Source of the DNA: CAVRQM01 sp965246915
GTDB taxonomy: Bacteria > Pseudomonadota > Alphaproteobacteria > Acetobacterales > Acetobacteraceae
Assembly: GCA_965246915.1 (NCBI GenBank)
Contig: CBDFGB010000010.1
Span: 190,623-254,622 of the forward strand
DNA length: 64,000 nt
Reading direction: 5' to 3'
Shown: in pieces, positions 42,100 to 50,050 of the stretch
Layout: each line of letters opens with the position of its first letter
How positions within the stretch are numbered: position 1 is the first letter of the stretch
Made by a program: the position numbers and the translations under genes
The notes under the pieces: model-generated
What the model saw: only the letters and a program-made list of their open reading frames with translations
Database searches by the model: none
What the model was told of the DNA's origin: nothing

Positions 42100-43281
42100 T
42101 CAGGCGAGCGGCAGCCGGCGGTAGGAACCCACTGACTGCGCGTCGAAGTATTTGTCCATCGGGCCACTTCGACGGAACAGCCCATGGTAATGCGCCAGGC
42201 GCTCGGGCGAGAGGGTGACGCCGAGACCCGGCCCGTCCGGCACTGCGACGACGTTGCCGCGCGGGCGGAACGGGCCTTCCTCGATCACGTCCGCCGGCTG
42301 CATGCGCAGTAGGCTCTGATTGGGCTCGCGGAGGTGGGACAGCGCGGCGCAGAGATGCAGATAGCATGCGGTGCCGATCCCGCTATCGCCGCTGTAGCAC
42401 CAGACATCCACGCCCAGCGCCTCGCACGCGCCGACGAAGCGTACGAAGCGCCCGATACCGCCCAGGAGCGTCGGGTTTGTGACGATGGCGTCAGGCGTCC
42501 CAAGCGTCACGGCTCGCGCGAGGTCGAAATTGTGGCTGCTGAACGGGATCGCCGTGTGGCGGCGCAGTTCGGCCATCTCCTCGAAGGTGCGGACAGGTTC
42601 CTCCCAGTTGCGGATCCCGATCTCCTCCAGCGGCCGGACCAGCGTCCGCGCGGTGGCCAGCGAGTAGGCCATGTTGCTGTCGATCCGCAGCATCGCGCCG
42701 TCGCCCAGCCGGCGGCGCAGCGCCCGCAGCAGTGCGACCGACTCCGCCGGGTCGGCGGTGGAGAACTTTCCCTCGAAGAATGTCGTGCCGTGCTCCGCCT
42801 GTTGGCGCGCGCAATAGTCGACGACCTCGTCGATGGTCCGCTCGCCGCGCACCGCGCCGTCCGTACGGAAACTAAAATAATCGGTGAACGCGATGTCGCG
42901 CCGCACCGCCCCGCCAAGGAGCTGGAAGAGCGGTTGCCCCCACGCCTTCCCGCGCAAATCCCAAAGCGCCATCTCGACCGCGCCAAACGCCGCGATGAGC
43001 GCGAAATCGTTGGTGCTCTGCACGCCCGTCCACCACGGAAGGCACGCGCGCTCGCAGCCTGCGATGTCGACGGCGTCGCGGCCGATCAGCCGTTCCGCAA
43101 GCCGCTCGCCGATAATCCGGGCGGCGGTGGCACCCACCGTCTCGCCGAGACCGATCAGGCCCTGATCGGTCTCGACCTCCACGACGGTGACGGTAAATCC
43201 GGGCAGTTCGCCGAACACCCAGACGTAAGGCGCCTCGAGCGGCAGATTGACCGGGGTCGCGCGGATCGCCGTGATCTTCAC
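42100..43281 (-). CDS. Enolase-superfamily (mandelate racemase/muconate lactonizing) enzyme
   Basis: 393 residues. The N-terminal capping domain (MKITAIRATPVNLPLEAPYVW) and barrel domain fit MR/MLE enzymes. Candidate metal ligands lie in LRIDSNMAYS (Asp), NWEEP (Glu) and a third position in SSHNFD or DAIVTNPT. One Lys is visible at the second-strand position (FFEGKFS) rather than the classical K-x-K. The usual His dyad region reads WCYSGDSGIG, so acid-base chemistry may be unusual. Start GTG 43281 overlaps the desaturase stop (GTGA). Dehydratase, racemase or epimerase function on an acid sugar or betaine-like acid is possible; I cannot choose. Confidence 0.82.
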   Translation of the reverse strand: MKITAIRATPVNLPLEAPYVWVFGELPGFTVTVVEVETDQGLIGLGETVGATAARIIGERLAERLIGRDAVDIAGCERACLPWWTGVQSTNDFALIAAFGAVEMALWDLRGKAWGQPLFQLLGGAVRRDIAFTDYFSFRTDGAVRGERTIDEVVDYCARQQAEHGTTFFEGKFSTADPAESVALLRALRRRLGDGAMLRIDSNMAYSLATARTLVRPLEEIGIRNWEEPVRTFEEMAELRRHTAIPFSSHNFDLARAVTLGTPDAIVTNPTLLGGIGRFVRFVGACEALGVDVWCYSGDSGIGTACYLHLCAALSHLREPNQSLLRMQPADVIEEGPFRPRGNVVAVPDGPGLGVTLSPERLAHYHGLFRRSGPMDKYFDAQSVGSYRRLPLA

Positions 43282-44246
43282 GCGGGCGCGGCGGCCTCGG
43301 CGATATCGGGCGACACCTCGGGCGAGGAGAGACCGGGACGCTGCGGATGGACCGCCTGATCATGCGCGCTGAACAAGAATTTGCGCGCCACGTCGCAATA
43401 CCCCGCATAGACCAGCCCGCCATTCTTGGCGATCAGCCGCGCCCGCTCCCGCCGATAGAACCCCGGCAGGCGATACCACGCCACCGCCGGCCTCTCGTGA
43501 TGCGCCACATGCAGGTTGTTGAACAGGTATAGCAGCCCCAGTACCGGCGCGTGCTCGACGATTGCCGTGCGGTGGTCTTGATCAGGCGCGGCTCGATGCT
43601 CGGCCAGCGAGCGCAGCATCAGCAACGACATCCCGGGGATGACAAAAAGAGCGACGTAGGCCACCAGGTTGAAGCGGCAGACCACGACCAGCCAGAACAG
43701 CACGACGGCCAGTCCCGGCAGATGCGCGCCCCAGGCAGCCCGTACGCCCGGCGCATCGTCGATCAACCGACGCATGTCGCGATACAGAAAGCGACCAATG
43801 GCCCAGACCGGCCCGATCACCGCCCTGCCCGCCAATCGCGCGCAGACCCGCGATATGCCACGTCCAATCGCCCCGAGCCGAAGCCAGGAAGGAGCGGTGA
43901 AGTATTGTGTCTCAGGATCCTCGATAGGATCGGTCAAGAAGTGGTCCCGATGATGCGACAGATGCAATGCCCGATACCGGTCGAACGGCAGCCACAGCGA
44001 CAGCGGTAGCAATCCGAAGCGGCGGTTGACGCCCTGCCACCGCGTCGGGTGGCCGTGAATTAGCTCATGCTGGAACGAATTGTGCCAGGCGCAAAGCCAT
44101 CCGCCGGTCGCCAGCAGTGCCCACCACGGTAGGCTTTCGTTAAATAGCGTCACCAGCGCCCAGGATAGATAGATACAGGCTCCAAGAGCGACAGTCGGCC
44201 ATTCGATGGCGCGCGAGAGACGGCGGGCGGGAATTTGCGTCTGCAT
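43278..44246 (-). CDS. Membrane fatty-acid-desaturase-family di-iron enzyme
   Basis: 322 residues from ATG 44246. The three histidine boxes are clear: HNSFQHELIHGH, HLSHHRDH and HVAHHERP, the ligands for a non-haem di-iron centre. Several membrane helices surround them. The family includes acyl desaturases, hydroxylases and other hydrophobic-substrate oxidases. Coupling to an enolase-superfamily gene and divergence from a regulator plus polyamine-type transporter suggest a small-molecule oxidation role rather than membrane lipid desaturation; that is inference. Confidence 0.88.
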   Translation of the reverse strand: MQTQIPARRLSRAIEWPTVALGACIYLSWALVTLFNESLPWWALLATGGWLCAWHNSFQHELIHGHPTRWQGVNRRFGLLPLSLWLPFDRYRALHLSHHRDHFLTDPIEDPETQYFTAPSWLRLGAIGRGISRVCARLAGRAVIGPVWAIGRFLYRDMRRLIDDAPGVRAAWGAHLPGLAVVLFWLVVVCRFNLVAYVALFVIPGMSLLMLRSLAEHRAAPDQDHRTAIVEHAPVLGLLYLFNNLHVAHHERPAVAWYRLPGFYRRERARLIAKNGGLVYAGYCDVARKFLFSAHDQAVHPQRPGLSSPEVSPDIAEAAAPA

Positions 44247-44282
44247 GGAACCATTGTAGGACGACGCCGAACGTGTCGGTAT

Positions 44283-44298
44283 GTGCGAGATGGCGCAC
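44283..44298. promoter_or_regulatory. 16-bp palindrome in the divergent intergenic region, candidate operator
   Basis: GTGCG AGATGG CGCAC lies in the 86-base gap between the desaturase start (44246, minus) and the XRE regulator start (44333, plus). An extra A/T pair flanks one mismatch on each side. It is well placed to control both arms of the cluster by the adjacent HTH protein. Other DNA features are not resolved. Confidence 0.45.
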
Positions 44299-44332
44299 TT
44301 ACGCTGCAACTGTAGGCTTTCCAAACAGGTCT

Positions 44333-45196
44333 ATGATGGTCTCATCCGTACCCGATCGGCGCGACGCGGCCCGCGATTTCCGTGACCGCTTGGCCGGTTT
44401 GATCACCGCGCGTGGCCTGTCGCAATCGGCCTTCGCGCGGTCGACGGGCATCGACCGCTCCACGCTGGCGCAGCTGCTCAGCGAGGACACGCCACGTCTG
44501 CCGCGGGCCGAGACGTTGGCGGCCATCGCCACCGCGTGCGGCGTGTCGACGGACTGGCTGCTTGGCCTGTCGCAACGCGAACAGCCGGACGGGCCCAGCT
44601 TCGGCGAGGTGCTACGGATCGAGCCGCAGGATCCGATGCCGATCGACGACCGGATGTTCCGCTGGATGACCGAGGCGGCAGGCGCGAAGATCCGCACCGT
44701 TCCGGTCAGTTTCCCCGACGTGCTGAAGACGCGCGCCGTGCTCCGCCATGAATATGAACACGCCGCCGGCGACGCGCCGCCGCACAGCTGGGACGCTATC
44801 GAGAGCCGGATCCTCTACCTCCAACGGCCAGAGACGGAGATCGAGGCCTGCACCTCGCTCCAGATCATCGAGGAACTGGCAGCCGGGCGGAATAACTTCG
44901 CCGGGCTGTCGGCGGACGATCGGCGAGAGCAGATCTCGCGCATCCGCGGCCTGTGCCAGGATCTCTATCCAAGCTTTCGACTGTTCTTGTATGACCGACG
45001 GCGCTGCTTTTCCGTCCCGTTCACGGTGTTCGGCACGGCGCGCGCGGCGATCTTTGTGGGCGGCATCTATTTCGTGTTCACCTGGACCGAGCATATTCGC
45101 GCACTCGTGCGCCGCTTCGACGTCCTGGTGCGCGAATCCGTCGTGCAGCCGACGGAGATTGCCGCCTTGCTTGACCGGCTGAGGATACAGCCGTGA
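44333..45196 (+). CDS. XRE-family HTH regulator with uncharacterised C-terminal domain
   Basis: 287 residues. The helix-turn-helix (about residues 14-75) reads LITARGLSQSAFARSTGIDRSTL...AETLAAIATACGVSTDWLLG. The remaining 200 residues form an unassigned domain including YPSFRLFLYDRRRCFSVPFTVFG and VRRFDVLVRESVVQPTEIAALL, probably for ligand sensing or oligomerisation. ATG 44333 or 44336 is the start; a GTG at 44273 would run into the palindrome region. The stop overlaps the PhnD-like gene (TGATG). The divergent enolase/desaturase arm is the likely target. Confidence 0.85.
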   Translation: MMVSSVPDRRDAARDFRDRLAGLITARGLSQSAFARSTGIDRSTLAQLLSEDTPRLPRAETLAAIATACGVSTDWLLGLSQREQPDGPSFGEVLRIEPQDPMPIDDRMFRWMTEAAGAKIRTVPVSFPDVLKTRAVLRHEYEHAAGDAPPHSWDAIESRILYLQRPETEIEACTSLQIIEELAAGRNNFAGLSADDRREQISRIRGLCQDLYPSFRLFLYDRRRCFSVPFTVFGTARAAIFVGGIYFVFTWTEHIRALVRRFDVLVRESVVQPTEIAALLDRLRIQP

Positions 45197-45963
45197 TGAG
45201 CGTCGCCTCCCTCGGCATGTATGATTTCCCGTGGCTACGCAACGAGACGGATCGTCTCTGGGCCCATCTGCGCGCGCATCTGGGACCGGACGCGCCAGAG
45301 ACGCTCGACCGCCCGCGTGACCTCCGCGCGATCTGGCGTGATCCCGATCTTCTGCTCGCCCAGACCTGCGGCTATCCGTTGATGACCGAATTGCAGGGCG
45401 TGGTGCGGGTGGTGGCGACGCCCGTCTATGATCTTCCGGGGTGCGACGGCGGGAAGCATTGCAGCTTCGTCGTCGTACGCGAGACCAGCAAGGCGCGCAC
45501 GCTCGCGGACGCGCGGGGCTGGCGGGTCGCGATCAACGGGTTCGACAGCAATAGCGGCATGAATCTTCTCCGCGCCGCCGTGGCACCGTTGGCCCATGTC
45601 GGTCGCTTTTTCGGGAGTGTGACAGTGACCGGCGCGCATTTGGAAAGCCTCGCGGCGGTGCGCGACGGCCGGGCGGACATCGCCGCGATCGATTGCGTCA
45701 CGCACGGTCTGGCCGTACTTCACCAGCCTGATCTAGTCCGGGGAACCCGGGTGCTGGATCACACGCGGGCCACGCCCGCCCTGCCTTTCGTCACCAGCGG
45801 TGCCGCGACCGACGCTCAGGTCGCGGCGTTACGGGCCGCCTTGGACGCCGTCCTGCCGTGGCAGCCGCTCCGCCTGGCCGGCGTGACCGGCCCACTGGAC
45901 TACGCCCCGGTCATGGCGCTGGAGCGCGAGGCCGCCGCGAATAACTATCCGACGCTGGCCTGA
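45196..45963 (+). CDS. PhnD/SsuA-type substrate-binding-fold protein without signal peptide
   Basis: 255 residues. The fold matches the phosphonate/transferrin-type binding family: LAQTCGYPLMTELQG, FVVVRETSKARTLADARGWRVAINGFDSNSGMNLLR, and LAAVRDGRADIAAIDCVTHGL. Residues 1-20 (MSVASLGMYDFPWLRNETDR) are not a signal peptide, so the protein should stay in the cytoplasm. It overlaps the XRE regulator gene and precedes the transporter operon, so a cytoplasmic sensor or co-regulator role is plausible. Ligand unknown. Confidence 0.8.
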   Translation: MSVASLGMYDFPWLRNETDRLWAHLRAHLGPDAPETLDRPRDLRAIWRDPDLLLAQTCGYPLMTELQGVVRVVATPVYDLPGCDGGKHCSFVVVRETSKARTLADARGWRVAINGFDSNSGMNLLRAAVAPLAHVGRFFGSVTVTGAHLESLAAVRDGRADIAAIDCVTHGLAVLHQPDLVRGTRVLDHTRATPALPFVTSGAATDAQVAALRAALDAVLPWQPLRLAGVTGPLDYAPVMALEREAAANNYPTLA

Positions 45964-46010
45964 TCGGCCCAAAACCCGGCATGATGGAACTCTTACGAGG
46001 GAGGGTTGGC

Positions 46011-47144
46011 ATGCGGACGGTCTGGGTGGCGGCGGCGATCGCCTGTGCGGCGGGATCGGCGATGGCGCAGAAGGTGGGGCCTGGCGAGGGCCAACTCGAT
46101 ATCGTCGCCTGGCCCGGCTACATCGAGCGTGGAGACAGCGACAAGGCGTACGACTGGGTCACTGCCTTCGAAAAGGAGACCGGCTGCAAGGTCAACGTCA
46201 AGACCGCCGGTAGCTCCGACGAGATGGTCACCCTGATGAACCAGGGGGGCTTCGACCTGGTCACCGCCTCCGGCGACGCGAGCCTCCGGCTGGTCGCCGG
46301 AAAGAAGGTCCAGGCGATCGACACCGCGAAAATCCCGAGCTGGAGCACGGTCGACCAGCGCCTGCAGAATGCGCCCTGGCACACGGTCGGCGGCAAGCAT
46401 TATGGCGTGCCGTATCAATGGGGGACCAATGTCCTCATGTACAACACAGCGGTATTCAAGGAGCCGCCAAAGAGCTGGGGCGTGGTGTTTTCGGAACAAA
46501 CGCTGCCGGACGGCAAGTCCAACAAGGGCCGCGTGCAGGCGTTCGACGGTCCCATCTACATCGCGGACGCGGCGCTGTTTCTGATGGCGCACGAGCCGTC
46601 GCTCGGGATCAAGGATCCGTACGAGCTGAACGAAAAGCAATATGAAGCGGCGCTGAAACTGCTGCGGGCGCAGCACGGGCTGGTTCAGCGGTACTGGCAC
46701 GACGCGAGCGCTCAGGTGGAGGATTTCAAGAGCGAAGGCGTGGTCGCGGCGACGTCGTGGCCTTATCAGGTCAACACGCTGCAGGCCGACAAGAAGCCGA
46801 TCGCCAGCGTCGTGCCCGCCGAGGGTGCCACCGGCTGGGCCGACACCACCATGATGCACGCGAACGCGAAACATCCGAACTGCGCCTATCTGTGGCTGGA
46901 GCATTCGTTGCAGCCCAAGTTGCAGGGCGATGTGGCGGCGTGGTTCGGCTCGGTCCCCGCGGTGCCCGCCGGCTGCAAGGGCAGCGAACTGCTGACCGGC
47001 GAGGGCTGCGCGACCAACGGCGAGGCCAACTTCGACAAGATCCATTTCTGGAAAACGCCGACAGCCCAGTGCAAGACGCAAGGCACGTGCGTCGGCTACG
47101 GCAAGTGGACAACCGACTACATCGCGATCCTCGGCGGGCATTGA
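46011..47144 (+). CDS. Periplasmic binding protein of a PotD-like ABC transporter
   Basis: 377 residues. ATG 46011 is preceded by GAGGGAGGG and begins a signal peptide (MRTVWVAAAIACAAGSAMA, cut before QKVGPG). The mature start has LDIVAWPGYIERG, typical of PotD/spermidine-putrescine and related polyamine, betaine or opine binding proteins. YGVPYQWGTNVLMYNT is the ligand-region landmark. Four Cys residues cluster near the C-terminus (CKGSELLTGEGC, CKTQGTC), possibly forming disulphides. Ligand unknown; a cationic amine is suggested by family and context. Confidence 0.9.
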   Translation: MRTVWVAAAIACAAGSAMAQKVGPGEGQLDIVAWPGYIERGDSDKAYDWVTAFEKETGCKVNVKTAGSSDEMVTLMNQGGFDLVTASGDASLRLVAGKKVQAIDTAKIPSWSTVDQRLQNAPWHTVGGKHYGVPYQWGTNVLMYNTAVFKEPPKSWGVVFSEQTLPDGKSNKGRVQAFDGPIYIADAALFLMAHEPSLGIKDPYELNEKQYEAALKLLRAQHGLVQRYWHDASAQVEDFKSEGVVAATSWPYQVNTLQADKKPIASVVPAEGATGWADTTMMHANAKHPNCAYLWLEHSLQPKLQGDVAAWFGSVPAVPAGCKGSELLTGEGCATNGEANFDKIHFWKTPTAQCKTQGTCVGYGKWTTDYIAILGGH

Positions 47145-47173
47145 TCTCGCCGGCCCGCCGCCTCTTTTCCGTC

Positions 47174-47234
47174 ATCGCCGGGCTTGACCCGGCGATCTCG
47201 TGCCGCACGGGATGCCCGGGTCAAGCCCGGGCAT
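47174..47234. repeat. Pair of REP-like palindromes at the start of the transporter ATPase gene
   Basis: Unit 1 has stem ATCGCCGGG / CCCGGCGAT (47174-47196) with loop CTTGA. Unit 2 has ATGCCCGGG / CCCGGGCAT (47212-47234) with loop TCAAG. Both are 9-bp perfect stems of the dispersed alphaproteobacterial type (related GTCATxxCCGGG...). They fill the gap between the binding-protein and ATPase genes. The putative ATG 47233 begins inside the second palindrome, and an in-frame ATG 47212 would make the repeat part of the protein N-terminus. Confidence 0.85.
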
Positions 47235-48252
47235 GACTGAAACGGGAGCGGAAAAAGGAACGGCCATCGCCCTTCGCGACGTCACCCGTCATTTCGGCAA
47301 GGTCCGCGCGGTCGATGGCATTGACCTCGACATCGCGGAAGGCGAGTTCTTTTCGATGCTTGGCCCGTCCGGCTCCGGCAAGACCACCTGCCTGCGGCTG
47401 ATCGCCGGCTTCGAGCAGCCGGATGCCGGCGCGATCGAACTGTTCGGGGAGCGCGTCGAGGCATTGCCGCCATATCGGCGGGCGGTCAACACGGTGTTCC
47501 AGGATTACGCGCTGTTTCCGCACATGGATGTGCTGGACAACGTCGCGTACGGCCTGCGCATGAAGGGGTTCTCCCGCGCCGAGCGCCACGTTGCGGCGCG
47601 GGACGCGCTGGCGATGGTTCGACTGGAGGGCATGGAACATCGCCGACCACGCGCGTTGTCGGGCGGCCAGCGGCAGCGCGTAGCCCTCGCACGGGCGTTG
47701 GCCAACCGACCGCGCGTTCTGCTGCTGGACGAGCCACTCGGCGCGCTCGATCTCAAACTGCGCGAGGAGATGCAGGTCGAGCTGAAGACGTTGCAGCGCC
47801 GGCTGGGCCTGACCTTCGTTTTCGTCACACACGACCAGACCGAGGCGCTGGCGATGAGCGACCGTGTCGCGGTTTTCGCCAACGGCCGCATGGTCCAGGT
47901 CGGCACGCCCGACGACATCTATGAGCGTCCGCGCGATGCGTTCGTGGCGCGCTTCGTGGGTTCGGCCAACGTGCTGGACGCGATATTCTGTACTCAGAAC
48001 GGGTTCGCCTACCAGGCCCATTGCGTGCGTGCCGAGCGGATCGCACTGGGCGGCGACGCCGCCGTCCAGGTCGATGGCGTGTGCGTCGACGTGCAGTATC
48101 AGGGTGCTGTCCGTCGCCTGGTGGTGGACGCCTCCGGCCAGCGGCTAACCGCGCAGATCGCCGCCCACGGCGCGCCGGTCTCGATCGGCGAGGCAGTGAC
48201 GCTCTCTTGGCCGCGCCAGGCGATGCACCCGCTTCAGCCGGAACGAGCATGA
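47233..48252 (+). CDS. ABC transporter ATPase (PotA-like)
   Basis: 339 residues from ATG 47233. Walker A GPSGSGKTT, Q-loop FQDYALFP, signature LSGGQRQR, Walker B LLLDEPLGALD and H-loop VTHDQTEA are all present. A C-terminal TOBE-type regulatory domain follows residue 240 or so. It energises uptake with the two downstream permeases. The start sits in a REP palindrome, and ATG 47212 or GTG 47200 are alternatives. The stop overlaps the permease ATG (ATGA). Confidence 0.93.
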   Translation: MTETGAEKGTAIALRDVTRHFGKVRAVDGIDLDIAEGEFFSMLGPSGSGKTTCLRLIAGFEQPDAGAIELFGERVEALPPYRRAVNTVFQDYALFPHMDVLDNVAYGLRMKGFSRAERHVAARDALAMVRLEGMEHRRPRALSGGQRQRVALARALANRPRVLLLDEPLGALDLKLREEMQVELKTLQRRLGLTFVFVTHDQTEALAMSDRVAVFANGRMVQVGTPDDIYERPRDAFVARFVGSANVLDAIFCTQNGFAYQAHCVRAERIALGGDAAVQVDGVCVDVQYQGAVRRLVVDASGQRLTAQIAAHGAPVSIGEAVTLSWPRQAMHPLQPERA

Positions 48253-49151
48253 CCGCGCTCGCCGACCGGCTGGCGACGCGGCCGCGCGCGGTGGCGGCGA
48301 TACTTCTTGCCCCGCCGCTGCTCTGGCTTTTCGTGGTGTATCTCGGCAGCCTCGCTGTCCTGCTGGCAAACAGCTTTTTTGCGTTCGATGACTTTTCCGG
48401 CCTCGTCGTGCCAGAACTCACTCTGTCGACATACCGCGCCCTGTTCAGCACGGCCAATCTGGAGATCGTGGGGCGGACGGCCGGGCTGGCGGCGGTCGTG
48501 ACCGTCCTGTCGGCGATATTGGCATTTCCGGTCGCGCTCTACGCCGCAAAACATGCGCGCGGCATGTGGCGGCCGGCGCTGTATCTCGCGGTGATGCTGC
48601 CGCTGTGGTCGAGCTACTTGGTAAAGATCTATGCGTGGAAGCTGATCCTCGCCAAGGAGGGCGTGCTGGGCTGGATTTTTTCGACGATAGGACTCGACGC
48701 GGCGCTGGAGGCGGTGCTGGCGCTGCCCCTGGTCGGCGGGCCGTCGCTGTCGGTCAGCTATATCGGCATGGTGGCGGTGTTCGTCTATCTGTGGCTACCG
48801 TTCATGATCCTGCCGATCCAGGCATCGCTCGAACGGGTGCCAGCGACGCTGACCGAGGCGGCGGCGGATCTGGGCGCCACGCCGCGTCAGGGATTTCGAA
48901 GCGTGGTGTTGCCGCTGGCGATGCCCGGGGTCGCAGCGGGATCGATCTTCGTGTTCTCGCTGACGCTGGGCGACTACATCGTGCCGCAGATCGTGGGCCC
49001 CCCGGGGCTCGTGTTGGGGCAGGCCGTCTACGTGCTGCAGGGGGCCGCCGGCAACATCCCGCTCGCCTCCGCCTTTGCGATGGTGCCGGTGTTGGTCATG
49101 GCGGTCTACCTCTCCGTCGCCCGGCGGCTCGGAGCGTTCGATGCGCTCTGA
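48249..49151 (+). CDS. ABC transporter permease (PotB-like)
   Basis: 300 residues with six predicted helices. The EAA loop is around LTEAAADLGATPRQGF, the ATPase contact. PotB-like features include PLWSSYLVKIYAWKLIL and SLTLGDYIVPQIVG. ATG 48249 overlaps the ATPase stop. The next permease gene begins 11 bases before this one ends. Confidence 0.92.
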   Translation: MTALADRLATRPRAVAAILLAPPLLWLFVVYLGSLAVLLANSFFAFDDFSGLVVPELTLSTYRALFSTANLEIVGRTAGLAAVVTVLSAILAFPVALYAAKHARGMWRPALYLAVMLPLWSSYLVKIYAWKLILAKEGVLGWIFSTIGLDAALEAVLALPLVGGPSLSVSYIGMVAVFVYLWLPFMILPIQASLERVPATLTEAAADLGATPRQGFRSVVLPLAMPGVAAGSIFVFSLTLGDYIVPQIVGPPGLVLGQAVYVLQGAAGNIPLASAFAMVPVLVMAVYLSVARRLGAFDAL

Positions 49152-49932
49152 GGCGGGATGGGGGCTGAAGGCGTCGACCGCGATGGTGCTGGCGTTCCTG
49201 CATCTGCCGCTGCTTCTGATCGTCGTCTACGCGTTTTCGTCTGAGCGCAGCAGCTACGTCTTTCCTCCGCCCGGCCTGACGACCGAGTGGTTCGCGGTGG
49301 CAGCGGGACGCGACGACGTGCGCGCAGCGATCCTGCTTTCCGTGCAGGTCGCATGCGCGGCGACGGCCCTCGCGCTGCTGCTTGGCAGTCTCGCGGCACT
49401 GGCCCTCGCACGCGGCAAGCTGCGAGGCGGGAACTGGATCGCCTTGCTGTTCGTGTTGCCGATCGCGCTGCCGGGAATCGTCACGGGAATCGCGCTGCGC
49501 AGCGCTTTCGCCGCGTTCAGCGTCGATTTTTCGACGTGGACGATCATCGCCAGTCACGCGACGTTTTGCATGGTCATTGTCTACAACAACGCGGTCGCAC
49601 GCCTGCGCCGCATACCGCCGTCGATGATCGAGGCGTCGCTCGACCTCGGCGCCACCGGTCTCCAGACGTTCCGCCATGTGGTGCTGCCGAATGTTGGCTC
49701 GGCGCTCCTCGCCGGCGGGCTTTTGGCGTTTGCGCTGAGTTTCGACGAGGTGATCGTGACCACGTTCACGGCCGGTCAGCAGACGACGCTGCCGATCTGG
49801 ATTTTCGCCGAGATGGTCCGGCCGCATCAGCGCCCGGTAACGAACGTGGTCGCGGTGTTCGTCATGGCCATCACGCTGGTTCCGGTACTGGCCGGGTATT
49901 TTCTGACTCGCGAGGAGTCCGCCTCTCGCTAG
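49141..49932 (+). CDS. ABC transporter permease (PotC-like)
   Basis: 263 residues, six helices, EAA loop around MIEASLDLGATGLQTF, and FDEVIVTTFTAGQQTTLPIWIF typical of PotC. ATG 49141 lies inside the end of the PotB-like gene. It is the last gene of the regulator-to-transporter run beginning at 44333. Confidence 0.92.
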   Translation: MRSEAGWGLKASTAMVLAFLHLPLLLIVVYAFSSERSSYVFPPPGLTTEWFAVAAGRDDVRAAILLSVQVACAATALALLLGSLAALALARGKLRGGNWIALLFVLPIALPGIVTGIALRSAFAAFSVDFSTWTIIASHATFCMVIVYNNAVARLRRIPPSMIEASLDLGATGLQTFRHVVLPNVGSALLAGGLLAFALSFDEVIVTTFTAGQQTTLPIWIFAEMVRPHQRPVTNVVAVFVMAITLVPVLAGYFLTREESASR

Positions 49933-50050
49933 GCTCCGCCTTTATGAAGCGATCATGCGCTGCCGCTTGCGCCTTCAGCCGCACGTGCGTGTCCTCGTCG
50001 ACGTTCCGCGCCACCAACGTCGCCGTCACGAAACGCCTTCTGCAGGCGTG

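Noticed and set aside
49933..50050. Possible small gene after the PotC-like permease
   Set aside because: A 36-codon Cys/Ser-rich frame (from 49944) has no ribosome site or recognisable feature.
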